From: Paracoccus luteus
GTDB taxonomy: Bacteria; Pseudomonadota; Alphaproteobacteria; Rhodobacterales; Rhodobacteraceae
DNA length: 64,000 bases
Direction: 5' to 3'
Assembly (NCBI RefSeq): GCF_004522155.1
Contig: NZ_SDEA01000002.1
Location: 124,001-188,000, forward strand
Shown here: positions 44,522-53,281 of the stretch, piece by piece
Layout: the number at the start of each line of letters is the position of its first letter
Numbering within the stretch: the first letter of the stretch is position 1
The notes under the pieces: model-generated
Seen by the model: only the letters and a program-made list of their open reading frames with translations
Told to the model about the DNA's origin: nothing
Databases searched by the model: none
Translations under genes and position numbers: made by a program

Positions 44522-45169
44522 TCAGAACGGCACAGGGGCGGAAAACGTCATGGTGACGTTGCTGTCGGGATGGCGCAGGCGCAGGGTTTCGGCGTGCAGC
44601 ATCAGCCGCGGATGATCCGCCGCCGCGCCGCTGGCATACAGCGGATCGCCCAGGATCGGGTGGCCCAGGCTTTGCATGTGGACGCGCAGCTGGTGGCTGC
44701 GGCCGGTCAGCGGGAACAGGCGCACGCGGGTTTCATCATCGCTGGCGCGGATCACCCGCCAGTCGGTCCGCGCGGGGCGGCCGTTTTCCGGGTCGATCAT
44801 CTGGCGCGGGCGGTTCGGCCAGTCCACGATCAGCGCCGCCTCGACCGTGCCGGTGGGCCGGTCCATGCGCCCGTGGACGCGGGCAACATAGGATTTCTTG
44901 ACCTGCCGACGCTCGAACTGCTGGTTCAGGTGGCGTTGGGCGTGCGGGGTCAGCGCAAAGACCATCACGCCCGATGTGTCCAGGTCCAGCCGATGCACCA
45001 GCAGCACGGTCGGGAACGCCGCGCGCAGCCGGGCGATCAGGCAGTCGGCGCGATCCTCGCCGCGGCCGGGCACCGACAGCAGGCCCGCGGGCTTGTCCAC
45101 CACAAGGATCTGGTCATCGTCGTGGATCAGCCGCGGCTGTTCGGGAGTGGGCGCATAGACAAAGCTCAT
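44522..45169 (-). CDS. RluA-family pseudouridine synthase
   Basis: Isomerises uridine in rRNA or tRNA. Seen: LIHDDDQILVVDKPAGLLSV, then VHRLDLDTSGVMVFAL with the HRLDxxTSG catalytic Asp, the C-terminal RLFPLTGRSHQLRVHMQSLG, and HPILGDPLYA. 215 residues, without an S4 domain, like RluA itself. It could modify 23S U746 and tRNA U32 (RluA); the exact site is not readable. Starts ten bases after the LysE stop. Confidence 0.92.
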   Translation of the reverse strand: MSFVYAPTPEQPRLIHDDDQILVVDKPAGLLSVPGRGEDRADCLIARLRAAFPTVLLVHRLDLDTSGVMVFALTPHAQRHLNQQFERRQVKKSYVARVHGRMDRPTGTVEAALIVDWPNRPRQMIDPENGRPARTDWRVIRASDDETRVRLFPLTGRSHQLRVHMQSLGHPILGDPLYASGAAADHPRLMLHAETLRLRHPDSNVTMTFSAPVPF

Positions 45170-45178
45170 CCCGGCGGC

Positions 45179-45805
45179 CTAGCGGGCGACCAGCCGCAGC
45201 GCCAGCGCGCCGAACATCACGGCGGCGACCTTGTTCAGCAGGCCAAGCCGCGACCCCAGCCGCATCCCCAGCCAGCCGGCGGCGACGCCATAGCCGATCG
45301 TGATCAGCGTGCCGGTGAACGCAAAGATCAGCCCCAGCGCCAGCAACTGCTGCCACAGGGGGCCAAAGGCGGGGCTGGTGAACTGCGGCAGGAACGCCAG
45401 CAGGAACAGCACCGGCTTGGGGTTCAGCAGGTTCGACAGCATGCCCCGGCGGATGACGGCCCAGGGGCGCACCGAGCCGCGCGCGGAGGGATCGGGCGGC
45501 GGCGCGCGCCACGCCTGCACCGCCAGCCACGCCAGATAGGCCGCGCCCATCCACTTGATCGCCACCAGCGCGCCCGGATTTGCGGCAACCACCGCGCCCA
45601 GCCCCAGCGTGGTCAGCGCGACATGGACCAGCACGCCCATGCCGACGCCCAGCCCCGCCAGCGCCCCCGCACGCGGCCCGCCCTGCACCCCGCAGGCGGT
45701 GGCGAAGAACACGTCCTGTCCGGGGGCGAGGTTCAGCACCAGCCCGCCCGCCACGAACGCCGTCAGCTGCGGCCACGGGATCGCGGCCAGCGTGTCCCAG
45801 ATCAC
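45179..45805 (-). CDS. LysE/RhtB-family exporter
   Basis: A 208-residue inner-membrane exporter with six hydrophobic helices. Seen: LVLNLAPGQDVFFATACGVQ, the family's (N/T)PGPx-like opening in the first helix; ALVAIKWMGAAYLAWLAVQA; and GMLSNLLNPKPVLFLLAFLP with the conserved N-P-K. Substrate likely amino acids or homoserine-type compounds. GTG start overlaps the GFA stop by four bases. Confidence 0.9.
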   Translation of the reverse strand: MIWDTLAAIPWPQLTAFVAGGLVLNLAPGQDVFFATACGVQGGPRAGALAGLGVGMGVLVHVALTTLGLGAVVAANPGALVAIKWMGAAYLAWLAVQAWRAPPPDPSARGSVRPWAVIRRGMLSNLLNPKPVLFLLAFLPQFTSPAFGPLWQQLLALGLIFAFTGTLITIGYGVAAGWLGMRLGSRLGLLNKVAAVMFGALALRLVAR

Positions 45806-46206
45806 TGCCGTTCCTCCTGCGGCAGGCCGTCGGCGATGTCATAGTAATCGCCCTTGTCGCCCACCCAGATGTGGCGTTCCAGCCGCAGCCCGGTGGGCGC
45901 GGCGATGCAGCCCAGCGCCACGTCGGTTTCGCCGCGGCCGAAGGCGCGCCAGAACATCGACGCGCCGCAGGTGGTGCAGAACCCGCGCTCGGCCTTGTCG
46001 GACGAGCGGAACCAGCGGATGTTGTCGGCCCCCTCGACCGTCAGGCGGTCGTGGGCGACGGGGACGGCGGCCCAGACATGGCCCGACCAGCGCCGGCACT
46101 GGCCGCAGTGGCAGGCGGCGACGTCGGGCAAGGGCCCGCGCATCGTGACCCGGACCTTGCCGCACAGGCAGGACGCGTGGCGTTCACAGCTGTCCGAAGA
46201 CGTCAT
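45802..46206 (-). CDS. GFA-family zinc protein
   Basis: A 134-residue protein of the glutathione-dependent formaldehyde-activating (GFA) fold. Seen: SCLCGKVRVTM, ACHCGQCRRWSGHVWAAVPV and GFCTTCGASMFWRA, whose paired cysteines bind two zinc ions. The ending IWVGDKGDYYDIADGLPQ is typical. Whether it acts on formaldehyde adducts is uncertain, as most family members have no proven reaction. It overlaps the upstream methionine-sulfoxide reductase gene by 23 bases. Confidence 0.88.
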   Translation of the reverse strand: MTSSDSCERHASCLCGKVRVTMRGPLPDVAACHCGQCRRWSGHVWAAVPVAHDRLTVEGADNIRWFRSSDKAERGFCTTCGASMFWRAFGRGETDVALGCIAAPTGLRLERHIWVGDKGDYYDIADGLPQEERQ

Positions 46207-46633
46207 GCAGCATCCTTTCCAGAATGGCGGCGTCACCCGCGTCAAAGGCGGCGGGGCGGTTGCTGTCGATGTCCAGCACGCCGATCAGCCGCCCGCCCGC
46301 GCCGATCACCGGCACCACGATTTCCGACCGGGTGGTGCTGGAACAGGCGATGTGGCCGGGGAAGGCGTCCACGTCCGCCACCACCTGCGTGCGGCGGCTG
46401 CGCGCCGCGGCCCCGCAGACGCCGCGCGCAAACGGGATGCTCAGGCAGCCGTGGCCGCCCTGATAGGGGCCGATCTTCAGCATCTCGGGCGCCGTCACGC
46501 GGTAAAAGCCGGTCCAGTCGCAGCGATCGTCGGCGGCGTGGATCTCGCACGCGAGGGTGGCCATCAGCGCGACCTCGTCGGTCTCGCCGTGGGTCAGGGC
46601 GCGGATGCGGGCGGACAGGGCGTCGTCGAACAT
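46184..46633 (-). CDS. msrC: Free methionine-(R)-sulfoxide reductase (GAF domain)
   Basis: A 149-residue GAF-domain enzyme reducing free methionine-R-sulfoxide. Seen: DRCDWTGFYRV, GPYQGGHGCLSIPFARGVCG and FPGHIACSSTTRSEIVVPVI, with three cysteines spaced as in fRMsr, and IGVLDIDSNRPAAFDAGD. It leads a leftward run with GFA, LysE and RluA genes. The ATG at 46633 gives the family's usual length. Confidence 0.9.
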   Translation of the reverse strand: MFDDALSARIRALTHGETDEVALMATLACEIHAADDRCDWTGFYRVTAPEMLKIGPYQGGHGCLSIPFARGVCGAAARSRRTQVVADVDAFPGHIACSSTTRSEIVVPVIGAGGRLIGVLDIDSNRPAAFDAGDAAILERMLHDVFGQL

Positions 46634-46722
46634 GGGGCGGACGTTACAGCGCCCGCCGCGGCCGGGAAAGGCCCTGCGGCGGGGCCGTTGCCTGCGGGGC
46701 GGCAGTCGTGCAAGACCGCGCC

Positions 46723-48030
46723 ATGACGCTGACCGCGCGCATCCTGTCGCTTGTGCTGGTCGTCCAGCTGGTGCTGGCCGGCGCGGTGGGCGCGATCCTG
46801 GCGCGCAACGCCCGCGGCGCCGTCGCGGCCGAGGTGGACGGGTCCATCCAGGCCACCCGCGCACTGGTGCTGGCCAGCGTCGCCACGCTGATCGACAGCG
46901 CGCCGGGGCCGACGCTGGTGCCCGCGCTGGCCGAACGGCTGGTCCAGCCCCGCCATGCGTGGATCACGCTTTACGACATGCAGACCGGCCGCACGCTGGC
47001 GCCGGTGTCGCGCATCCCCCGCCGCGATCCCGCGCCCGCGTGGTTCGCCCGCCGCCTTGCCCCCGTGGCCCACGCCAGCGAGCTGCCGATCGTGGAAAGC
47101 GGCAATATCCGCGGGCTGGCCGTCATCGCCGCCGACCCCACCGCCGAGATCGCCGAGATCTGGGACGACGCCCGCGCGCTGGCGCTGGTGATGGCGCTGG
47201 CGGCGGTGGCGCAGGTGGCGCTGACGGCGGCGGTGCTGGGGGGCGGGCTGCGGCCGCTGGGGCGGCTGCGCGCCGTGCTGGGGCGGCTGGCGCGGGGCGA
47301 CCTGGCGGCGCGCGCGGGCCGCGTGGCCGTGCCGGACCTTGCGCCGCTGGCCGCCGACATCGACCGGCTGGCGGCCGCGCTGGCGGTGGCGCAGGCCGAC
47401 CGCGCGCGGCTGTCGCGGCAGATGGTCGGGCGCGGCGACCAGGAACGCAAGGCCATCGCCCGCGACCTGCATGACGAATACGGCCCGAACCTGTTCGCCC
47501 TGCGGGTCGAGGCGTCGGCCATCCGCGACGCCGCGGCGGAACCCGCGCTGCGGGGGCATGCCGAAAACATCCTCGCCATCGCCGACGACATCCGCCGCGT
47601 GAACACCGCGCTGCTGTCGGGGCTGCGGCCGATGGCGGTGGGACAGTTGCCGCTGGCGGCGGTGCTGTCGGACATGTTCGACGACCTGGCCGCGCGCCAC
47701 GACCAGATCGACTGGACGCTGGACCTGCCCCCGGCCCTGCCCGAGCCCGACGAGGCGACGGCCCTGACCATCTATCGCATCCTGCAAGAGGGCACGACCA
47801 ACGTGCTGCGCCACGCGGGCGCCAGCGCCGTGACGGCCCGCGTCGATCACGGCCCGGACGGCTGGACGGTGCGGCTGGCCGACGACGGGCGCGGCCTTGG
47901 CGCTGCGGCCGAGGGGAACGGCCTGTCGGGCATGCGCGAACGCGTGGCCCTGCTGGGCGGCACATTCGCCGTGCAAAGCGGTCCGGCCGGTGCGACACTG
48001 ACCGCCACCCTGCCTGCGGATGCCCCCTGA
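46723..48030 (+). CDS. NarX-type sensor histidine kinase
   Basis: A 435-residue membrane kinase. Seen: two membrane helices (ILSLVLVVQLVLAGAVGAIL; ALVMALAAVAQVALTAAVLG) around a 130-residue periplasmic sensor region, a HAMP-like linker, then HisKA_3 dimerisation with QERKAIARDLHDEYGPNLFA (phospho-accepting His) and an HATPase with EGTTNVLRHAGASAV and LADDGRGLGAAAEGNGLSGM. The periplasmic domain matches no sensor I recognise. It overlaps the response regulator by one base (TGATG). Confidence 0.9.
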   Translation: MTLTARILSLVLVVQLVLAGAVGAILARNARGAVAAEVDGSIQATRALVLASVATLIDSAPGPTLVPALAERLVQPRHAWITLYDMQTGRTLAPVSRIPRRDPAPAWFARRLAPVAHASELPIVESGNIRGLAVIAADPTAEIAEIWDDARALALVMALAAVAQVALTAAVLGGGLRPLGRLRAVLGRLARGDLAARAGRVAVPDLAPLAADIDRLAAALAVAQADRARLSRQMVGRGDQERKAIARDLHDEYGPNLFALRVEASAIRDAAAEPALRGHAENILAIADDIRRVNTALLSGLRPMAVGQLPLAAVLSDMFDDLAARHDQIDWTLDLPPALPEPDEATALTIYRILQEGTTNVLRHAGASAVTARVDHGPDGWTVRLADDGRGLGAAAEGNGLSGMRERVALLGGTFAVQSGPAGATLTATLPADAP

Positions 48031-48686
48031 TGACCGATCCTGCGCCCACGCCTGCACCTGATCCCGCCGCCGGTCCCGCCCCGGTGGCGATGGTCGTGGA
48101 CGACCATCCGATCACCCATCTGGGCTGCGGGCGGCTGCTGGCCGACCTGGGCTATGCCCCCGTGCTCAAGGCGATGTCGGGGGACGAGGCGCTGGCCCAG
48201 CTGGACGCGGGCCGCCGGCCGGCGCTGGTGATCCTGGACATCTCGCTGCCGGGCGCGGGCGGGTTGGCGCTGATCGCCCCGATCCTGGACCGCGCGCCCG
48301 ACGCCGCGATCCTGATGTTTTCGATGAACGACCAGCCCGGCTTCGCCAGCCGCGCGCTGGCCGAGGGCGCGCGCGGGTTCCTGTCCAAGAACGCCGCCCC
48401 CGAGGAGTTCGCCGCCGCCGTCCGCGCCCTTGCCGCGGGCGAGGTCTATCTGTCGCACAAGCAGGCGCTGGCGCTGGCGACGCAGGGCCGCACCCGGACC
48501 GAGGCGCTGACCGACCGCGAGACCGAGGTGCTGGCGCTGGTCGGCCAGGGCAAGTCCCTGCAGCAGATCGCCGACGCGCTGGGGGTCAGCTACAAAACCG
48601 TCGCCAACACCACGTCCACCCTGAAGCGCAAGCTGGGCGTGGCCAGCATGACGGGCCTGATCCGCTATGCGGTCGAGGGCGGCTAG
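48030..48686 (+). CDS. LuxR/NarL-type response regulator
   Basis: A 218-residue regulator. Seen: a receiver domain with MVVDDHPITHLG and LVILDISLPGAG (phospho-Asp), the switch MFSMNDQPG, and a C-terminal LuxR helix-turn-helix (LTDRETEVLALVGQGKSLQQ; IADALGVSYKTVANTTSTLK). Partner of the upstream kinase. Its stop lies in the CTAG shared with the convergent TRAP gene; the transporter may be a target of the pair, which is inference from position. Confidence 0.93.
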   Translation: MTDPAPTPAPDPAAGPAPVAMVVDDHPITHLGCGRLLADLGYAPVLKAMSGDEALAQLDAGRRPALVILDISLPGAGGLALIAPILDRAPDAAILMFSMNDQPGFASRALAEGARGFLSKNAAPEEFAAAVRALAAGEVYLSHKQALALATQGRTRTEALTDRETEVLALVGQGKSLQQIADALGVSYKTVANTTSTLKRKLGVASMTGLIRYAVEGG

Positions 48687-50776
48687 GCCGCCGCCGCCAG
48701 CTGCCGCGCCGCCATCATCTGCCGGACGGTGATGGGGACGAACACCACCAGCCCGATGATCGTCGCCACCAGATCGGGCGCCACCAGCAGGATCGAGGCG
48801 AAGGTCAGCGCCGTCCGCTCGAACCAGTTCAGCGTGGTGAACATCCAGCCGGTGATCGCGGCCGACAGCGCGCAGATCCCCAGCACCGCGCCCCCGAAGG
48901 CGAGGAAGAACGCGCCCCAGGTGAATCCGTCGGTGACCAGCAGCAGCGCCGGCTGGAACGCGAACACGAACGGCACCAGCGCCTTGCCCATCGACAGCCG
49001 GAACGCGGTGTTGCCGGCCTTGAAGGCGTTGGCGTTGGCGATCCCCGCCCCGGCATAGGCCGCCATCGCCACCGGCGGCGTCACGTCGGCCAGCACCCCG
49101 TAGTAGAAGACGAAGAAGTGCGCGACCAGCGGCTGGACGTTCAGCATCCCCAGCACCGGCGCGGCCACCGCGACCATGATGATATAGTTCGCGGTCGTGG
49201 GCACGCCGCAGCCCATCAGCACGCAGACGACGGCGGTCAGCATCAGGGTGAACAGCAGCGTCAGCGACTGCACGCCCATGATCTCGAACGGCAGCACGGC
49301 AAGGACGCCCGACACCGACTGCGCCCAGTCCGCGGCGACGCCCGTGACCATGTAGGCGATCTTGAACCCGACGCCGGTCAGCGTCACGACCCCGATCACC
49401 ACGCCGACCAGCGCCGCGGCGGCGGTCACCGACAGCGACTGCTTGGCGCCCAGGACAAAGCCCTCATAGACGCCGTGGGCGGTGCCCTTCAGCCCGCCCA
49501 CCACGCCGCGGGCCCGCATCTCTTGCCAGGCCAGCACGCCGATGCAGGCGGTGATCGCCCAGAACGCGGCCAGGAACGGCGTGCGCCCGGACACCAGTAG
49601 CCAGACCAGCACGACCAGCGGCAGCAGCGTCAGCCAGCCCGCGCGCAGCACCTTCAATGCGTTCGGCAGCTCGGACGCGTGCAGGCCGCGCAGGCCCAGG
49701 CGCTTGGCCTCAAGGTGGACCTGAACCAGCACGCCGAAGAAATGCATGAAGGCGGGGACGATGGCCGCGACCAGGATCGTGGTCAGCGGCAGGCCCAGAT
49801 ATTCGATCATCAGGAACGCGACCGCGCCCATCACCGGGGGCGTGATCTGGCCGCCGGTGGACGACGCCGCCTCGACCGCGGCGGCGAAATGGCGGGGATA
49901 GCCCACCTTGATCATCGCCGGGATGGTCAGCGAGCCGGTGGTGACGGTGTTGGCGATGGACGACCCCGAGATCGTGCCCAGCAGCGCCGACGAGATCACC
50001 GACACCTTGGCCGGGCCGCCCGCAAAGCGTCCCGCGAAGGCGGATGCGACGTCGATGAACAGCTGCCCCAGCCCGATCCGCGTCGCCATGACGCCGAACA
50101 GGACAAAGTGGAACACATAGGTCGCGATCACGCCCAGCGCGGTGCCATAGATGCCCTGGCTGGTCAGATACAGATGGTTGACGATGTTGGACCAGCTGGC
50201 CCCCGGATGGACCAGGATGCCGGGCATGCTGCGGCCGAAATAGGCATAGGCGATGAACAGGATGGCGATGACCGGCAGCGGCCAGCCCATCGACCGGCGC
50301 ACCCCCTCCAGCAGGACGACGATCAGGATCGTGCCCATCGCGATGTCGGTCGTGTTCGGGTTGCCGACCCGGAACGCCAGTTCGCTGTAGATCCACGGCA
50401 CGTAAAGCGAGGCTGCGGCCCCCGCGATGGCCAGCGCCCAGTCGATCAGCGGCAGACCCAGGAAGGACAGCGGCCCGCGCGCGGCCTCGGACCGGCCGAA
50501 GGCGGAAAACGACAGAAACACCAGAAACACCGTCGCCGCCATGTGGACGCCGCGATGCACCGTCGCCTGCGGGATGCCGAAGCCCGAGGTGTAATAGTGA
50601 TAGCAGCTCAGCAGGAACAGGATCGCCCCGGCCATCACCGCCACCGGCCGCACGAGATCGCGGAACCGCATCTCGGGGTCGTATTTCTCCTCCAGCGCCT
50701 GCAGGGCGTCGGCGTCCAGCACGTCGGGCTGGTCATAGTGCTGCGGCCGCTGCGGGTCGTGGCGAGGGTCTGTCAT
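48683..50776 (-). CDS. TAXI-type TRAP transporter permease (fused small and large subunits)
   Basis: A 697-residue inner-membrane permease combining the 4-helix DctQ-like part and the 12-helix DctM part, as in TAXI-family TRAP systems. Seen: VRPVAVMAGAILFLLSCYHY at the start, ALLGTISGSSIANTVTTGSL then TIPAMIKVGYPRHFAAAVEA (the DctM signature region), and GVPTTANYIIMVAVAAPVLG. Works with the binding protein encoded upstream to import organic acids or amino acids using an ion gradient. Confidence 0.94.
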   Translation of the reverse strand: MTDPRHDPQRPQHYDQPDVLDADALQALEEKYDPEMRFRDLVRPVAVMAGAILFLLSCYHYYTSGFGIPQATVHRGVHMAATVFLVFLSFSAFGRSEAARGPLSFLGLPLIDWALAIAGAAASLYVPWIYSELAFRVGNPNTTDIAMGTILIVVLLEGVRRSMGWPLPVIAILFIAYAYFGRSMPGILVHPGASWSNIVNHLYLTSQGIYGTALGVIATYVFHFVLFGVMATRIGLGQLFIDVASAFAGRFAGGPAKVSVISSALLGTISGSSIANTVTTGSLTIPAMIKVGYPRHFAAAVEAASSTGGQITPPVMGAVAFLMIEYLGLPLTTILVAAIVPAFMHFFGVLVQVHLEAKRLGLRGLHASELPNALKVLRAGWLTLLPLVVLVWLLVSGRTPFLAAFWAITACIGVLAWQEMRARGVVGGLKGTAHGVYEGFVLGAKQSLSVTAAAALVGVVIGVVTLTGVGFKIAYMVTGVAADWAQSVSGVLAVLPFEIMGVQSLTLLFTLMLTAVVCVLMGCGVPTTANYIIMVAVAAPVLGMLNVQPLVAHFFVFYYGVLADVTPPVAMAAYAGAGIANANAFKAGNTAFRLSMGKALVPFVFAFQPALLLVTDGFTWGAFFLAFGGAVLGICALSAAITGWMFTTLNWFERTALTFASILLVAPDLVATIIGLVVFVPITVRQMMAARQLAAAA

Positions 50777-50843
50777 GATGGGGTTCCCTGTTGGCTGGCG
50801 GGGGCGCCGGACCTTGCGGCCCGCGCCCCCCCCGGTTCGCGGC

Positions 50844-51845
50844 TTACTTCAGCAGCCCGGCTTCCTTGTAGAAGCGTTCGGCGCCCGGATGCAGCGGGAT
50901 GCCGACGCCTGCAAGCGCATTTTCGGGCACGATCTGCTTGCCCTTGGCGTGGCCCGCGTCCAGCTGCTTGCGCGTGGCGTCGTTCCACAGCGCCTTGGTG
51001 ATGCCATAGATCAGGTCGTCGGGCTGGCTGGCCGAGGTCACCCACTGCGCGCCCACCGCGATGGTCGTCACGTCCGCGTCCGTCCCCTCATAGGTGCCGG
51101 CGGGGATGGTGTCGGTGGCGAAGAACTTGTTTTCCAGCACCTTGGCGGCGATCTCGCCGTCGATCGGGACGACCTTGACGTCCTGCTGGCTGGCCAGTTC
51201 GGCGATGGCCCCGGCGGGATAGCCGCCGACAAAGAAGAACGCGTCCATCGCGCCGTCCTTCATCCGGTCGGCCGCCTGGTCGGGTTTCAGGTATTCGGGC
51301 TTGATGTCCTTTTCGCTCAGCCCCGCGGCGGCCAGGATCAGCTGCGCGTCGACCAGCGTGCCCGAACCCGGTTCGTCCAGCGACACCCGCTTGCCCTTCA
51401 GGTCGGCGACCGAGTTGATGCCCGATCCCGCGCTGGCGATCAGGTGGATCGATTCGGGATAAAGGTTGGCGATGGCGCGCAGCGTGTCGGCCGGGGGCTT
51501 GCCTTCCCAGATGCCGGTGCCGGTCTGCGCCCAGGTCGCGACGTCGCCCTGCGCAAAGCCCGATTCCAGCGTGCCGCCGACGATGGCGTTCACGTTGGCG
51601 ACCGATCCGTTCGCCGCCAGCGCGCTGGCGACCAGCCCGGGCACGCCGCAGGCGCCCCCATCCTCGCACGAGCGCGATCCGGGCGGGGCCGAGATGGCGT
51701 TCGCCAGCAGCCCGCCGATCGGGTAATAGGTGCCCGCCGTGCCGCCCGTGCCGATGCGGAAGAACGTCATTTCCTGCGCGGCGCTGACGCCGGTGGCGGC
51801 GATCAGCGCGGCGGCCGCAAGGCCGAGGACTTTTCTGGTGAACAT
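50844..51845 (-). CDS. TAXI-family TRAP solute-binding protein
   Basis: A 333-residue periplasmic receptor. Seen: a signal peptide (LGLAAAALIAATGVSAAQ), FFRIGTGGTAGTYYPIGGLL, the TAXI-family opening, VNAIVGGTLESGFAQGDVAT, LKGKRVSLDEPGSGTLVDAQ and AMDAFFFVGGYPAGAIAEL. It lies 67 bases upstream of the permease. The ligand is not identifiable; the gene is divergent from gbcA. Confidence 0.93.
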   Translation of the reverse strand: MFTRKVLGLAAAALIAATGVSAAQEMTFFRIGTGGTAGTYYPIGGLLANAISAPPGSRSCEDGGACGVPGLVASALAANGSVANVNAIVGGTLESGFAQGDVATWAQTGTGIWEGKPPADTLRAIANLYPESIHLIASAGSGINSVADLKGKRVSLDEPGSGTLVDAQLILAAAGLSEKDIKPEYLKPDQAADRMKDGAMDAFFFVGGYPAGAIAELASQQDVKVVPIDGEIAAKVLENKFFATDTIPAGTYEGTDADVTTIAVGAQWVTSASQPDDLIYGITKALWNDATRKQLDAGHAKGKQIVPENALAGVGIPLHPGAERFYKEAGLLK

Positions 51846-51999
51846 GGATAACCCCTTTGTCGGAACGTCTGCGCCAGCCTAGCGCCCGGCACCCCCTTCG
51901 CACAACTGGCGATCACACTGCGACAATATGTCCGTTTCCGGCCGTGCGATGTCGGATTCGGCGCATCGGGGCGCGCGCGCCGGGTGCAGATCTGGGGCG

Positions 52000-53271
52000 A
52001 TGTTTTCGCTGGATGGAACCGCCGCCATGCTCGACCCCGACCAGACGCTTGCCCGCATCCGGGCGCGCCGCCCCGCCCATGCGCTGGAACGCGATCTTTA
52101 CTGCGATCCGGGCGTGTTCCAGGCCGACCTTGACCAGGTCTGGTACAAGGAATGGCTGTTCGCCATCCCGGCCGCCGAGATCCCCAAGACCGGCAACTAT
52201 GCCACCCTGCAGGTCGGCGCCTATCCGGTCATCATCGTGCGCGGCGCCGACCGCGAGATCCGGGCCTTCCACAACGTCTGCCGCCACCGCGGCCAGCGGC
52301 TGTCGGCCAAGCCCTGCGGGTCGGCCGCGAAACTGGTCTGCCCCTATCACCAGTGGACCTATGACCTGGACGGCCGCCTGCTGTTCGCGCGCGACATGGG
52401 GCCGGATTTCGACGCCGGCCAGTTCGGGCTGAAGCCCGTCCACTGCCGCAACGCCGGCGGCATGGTCTGGATCTGCCTCGGCGAACAGCCGCCCGAGTTC
52501 GACCGGCTGCAGGGCATCCTGCAGGACTACCTCGCGCCCTCGGGGCTGCTGGAGGATGCGAAGGTCGCCCATTCCTCGACCATCGTGGAAAACGGCAACT
52601 GGAAGCTGGTGATCGAGAACAACCGCGAATGCTATCACTGTTCGGGCAGCCACCCGTCGCTGTGCCGCACCTATTCCGACGACCCGCTGATGACGGTGAT
52701 GGAGGGGCCGCATTCCGCATCCCCCGAGATCCTGTCGCACTGGGACCGGTGCGACGCGGCGGGGATCGCGTCGCGTTTCGTCAACCAGGACGACATGCAG
52801 TGGCGGCTGGCCCGCGTGCCGCTGATGAACCACGCCGAGTCGTTCACCATGTCGACCAAGGCGGCGGTGTCGCGGCGCATGGGCACGATCCCGTGGAACG
52901 ACGCAGGCTCGCTGATGTTCTATCACTTCCCGTCCAGCTGGCACCATTTCCTGCCCGACCACGCGATCCTGTTCCGCCTGCTGCCGATCAGCCCGACCGA
53001 AACCGAGGTCACGTCGAAATGGCTGGTCCACAAGGACGCGGTCGAGGGGCAGGACTATGACCTCAAGGCGCTGACCGAGGTGTGGCTGTCCACCAACGAC
53101 GAGGACCGCCGCGTCGTCGAGGAGAACCAGGCCGGCATCCGGTCCCCCGCCTATCAGCCCGGCCCCTATTCGCCCCGGCAGGAGGAAGGCGTGATCCACT
53201 TTGTCGACTGGTATTGCCGCAGGATGACCGACCGCCTGTCGCCGCAGCCGCAGGCGCTGGCCGCGGAATGA
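52000..53271 (+). CDS. gbcA: Glycine betaine monooxygenase oxygenase subunit GbcA
   Basis: Rieske-type oxygenase that demethylates glycine betaine to dimethylglycine and formaldehyde. Seen: a Rieske motif CRHRGQRLSAKPCG followed by KLVCPYHQWTYDLDG, then the mononuclear iron site ENNRECYHCSGSHP, and the closing TKWLVHKDAVEGQDY-like run (here SKWLVHKDAVEG), STNDEDRRVVEENQAGI and AYQPGPYSP, very close to Pseudomonas GbcA as I recall it. ATG 52000 and ATG 52027 are both possible. Related betaine demethylases (stachydrine, carnitine) are the alternatives. The reductase gene follows after ten bases. Confidence 0.87.
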   Translation: MFSLDGTAAMLDPDQTLARIRARRPAHALERDLYCDPGVFQADLDQVWYKEWLFAIPAAEIPKTGNYATLQVGAYPVIIVRGADREIRAFHNVCRHRGQRLSAKPCGSAAKLVCPYHQWTYDLDGRLLFARDMGPDFDAGQFGLKPVHCRNAGGMVWICLGEQPPEFDRLQGILQDYLAPSGLLEDAKVAHSSTIVENGNWKLVIENNRECYHCSGSHPSLCRTYSDDPLMTVMEGPHSASPEILSHWDRCDAAGIASRFVNQDDMQWRLARVPLMNHAESFTMSTKAAVSRRMGTIPWNDAGSLMFYHFPSSWHHFLPDHAILFRLLPISPTETEVTSKWLVHKDAVEGQDYDLKALTEVWLSTNDEDRRVVEENQAGIRSPAYQPGPYSPRQEEGVIHFVDWYCRRMTDRLSPQPQALAAE

Positions 53272-53281
53272 GGCGGGGCGC

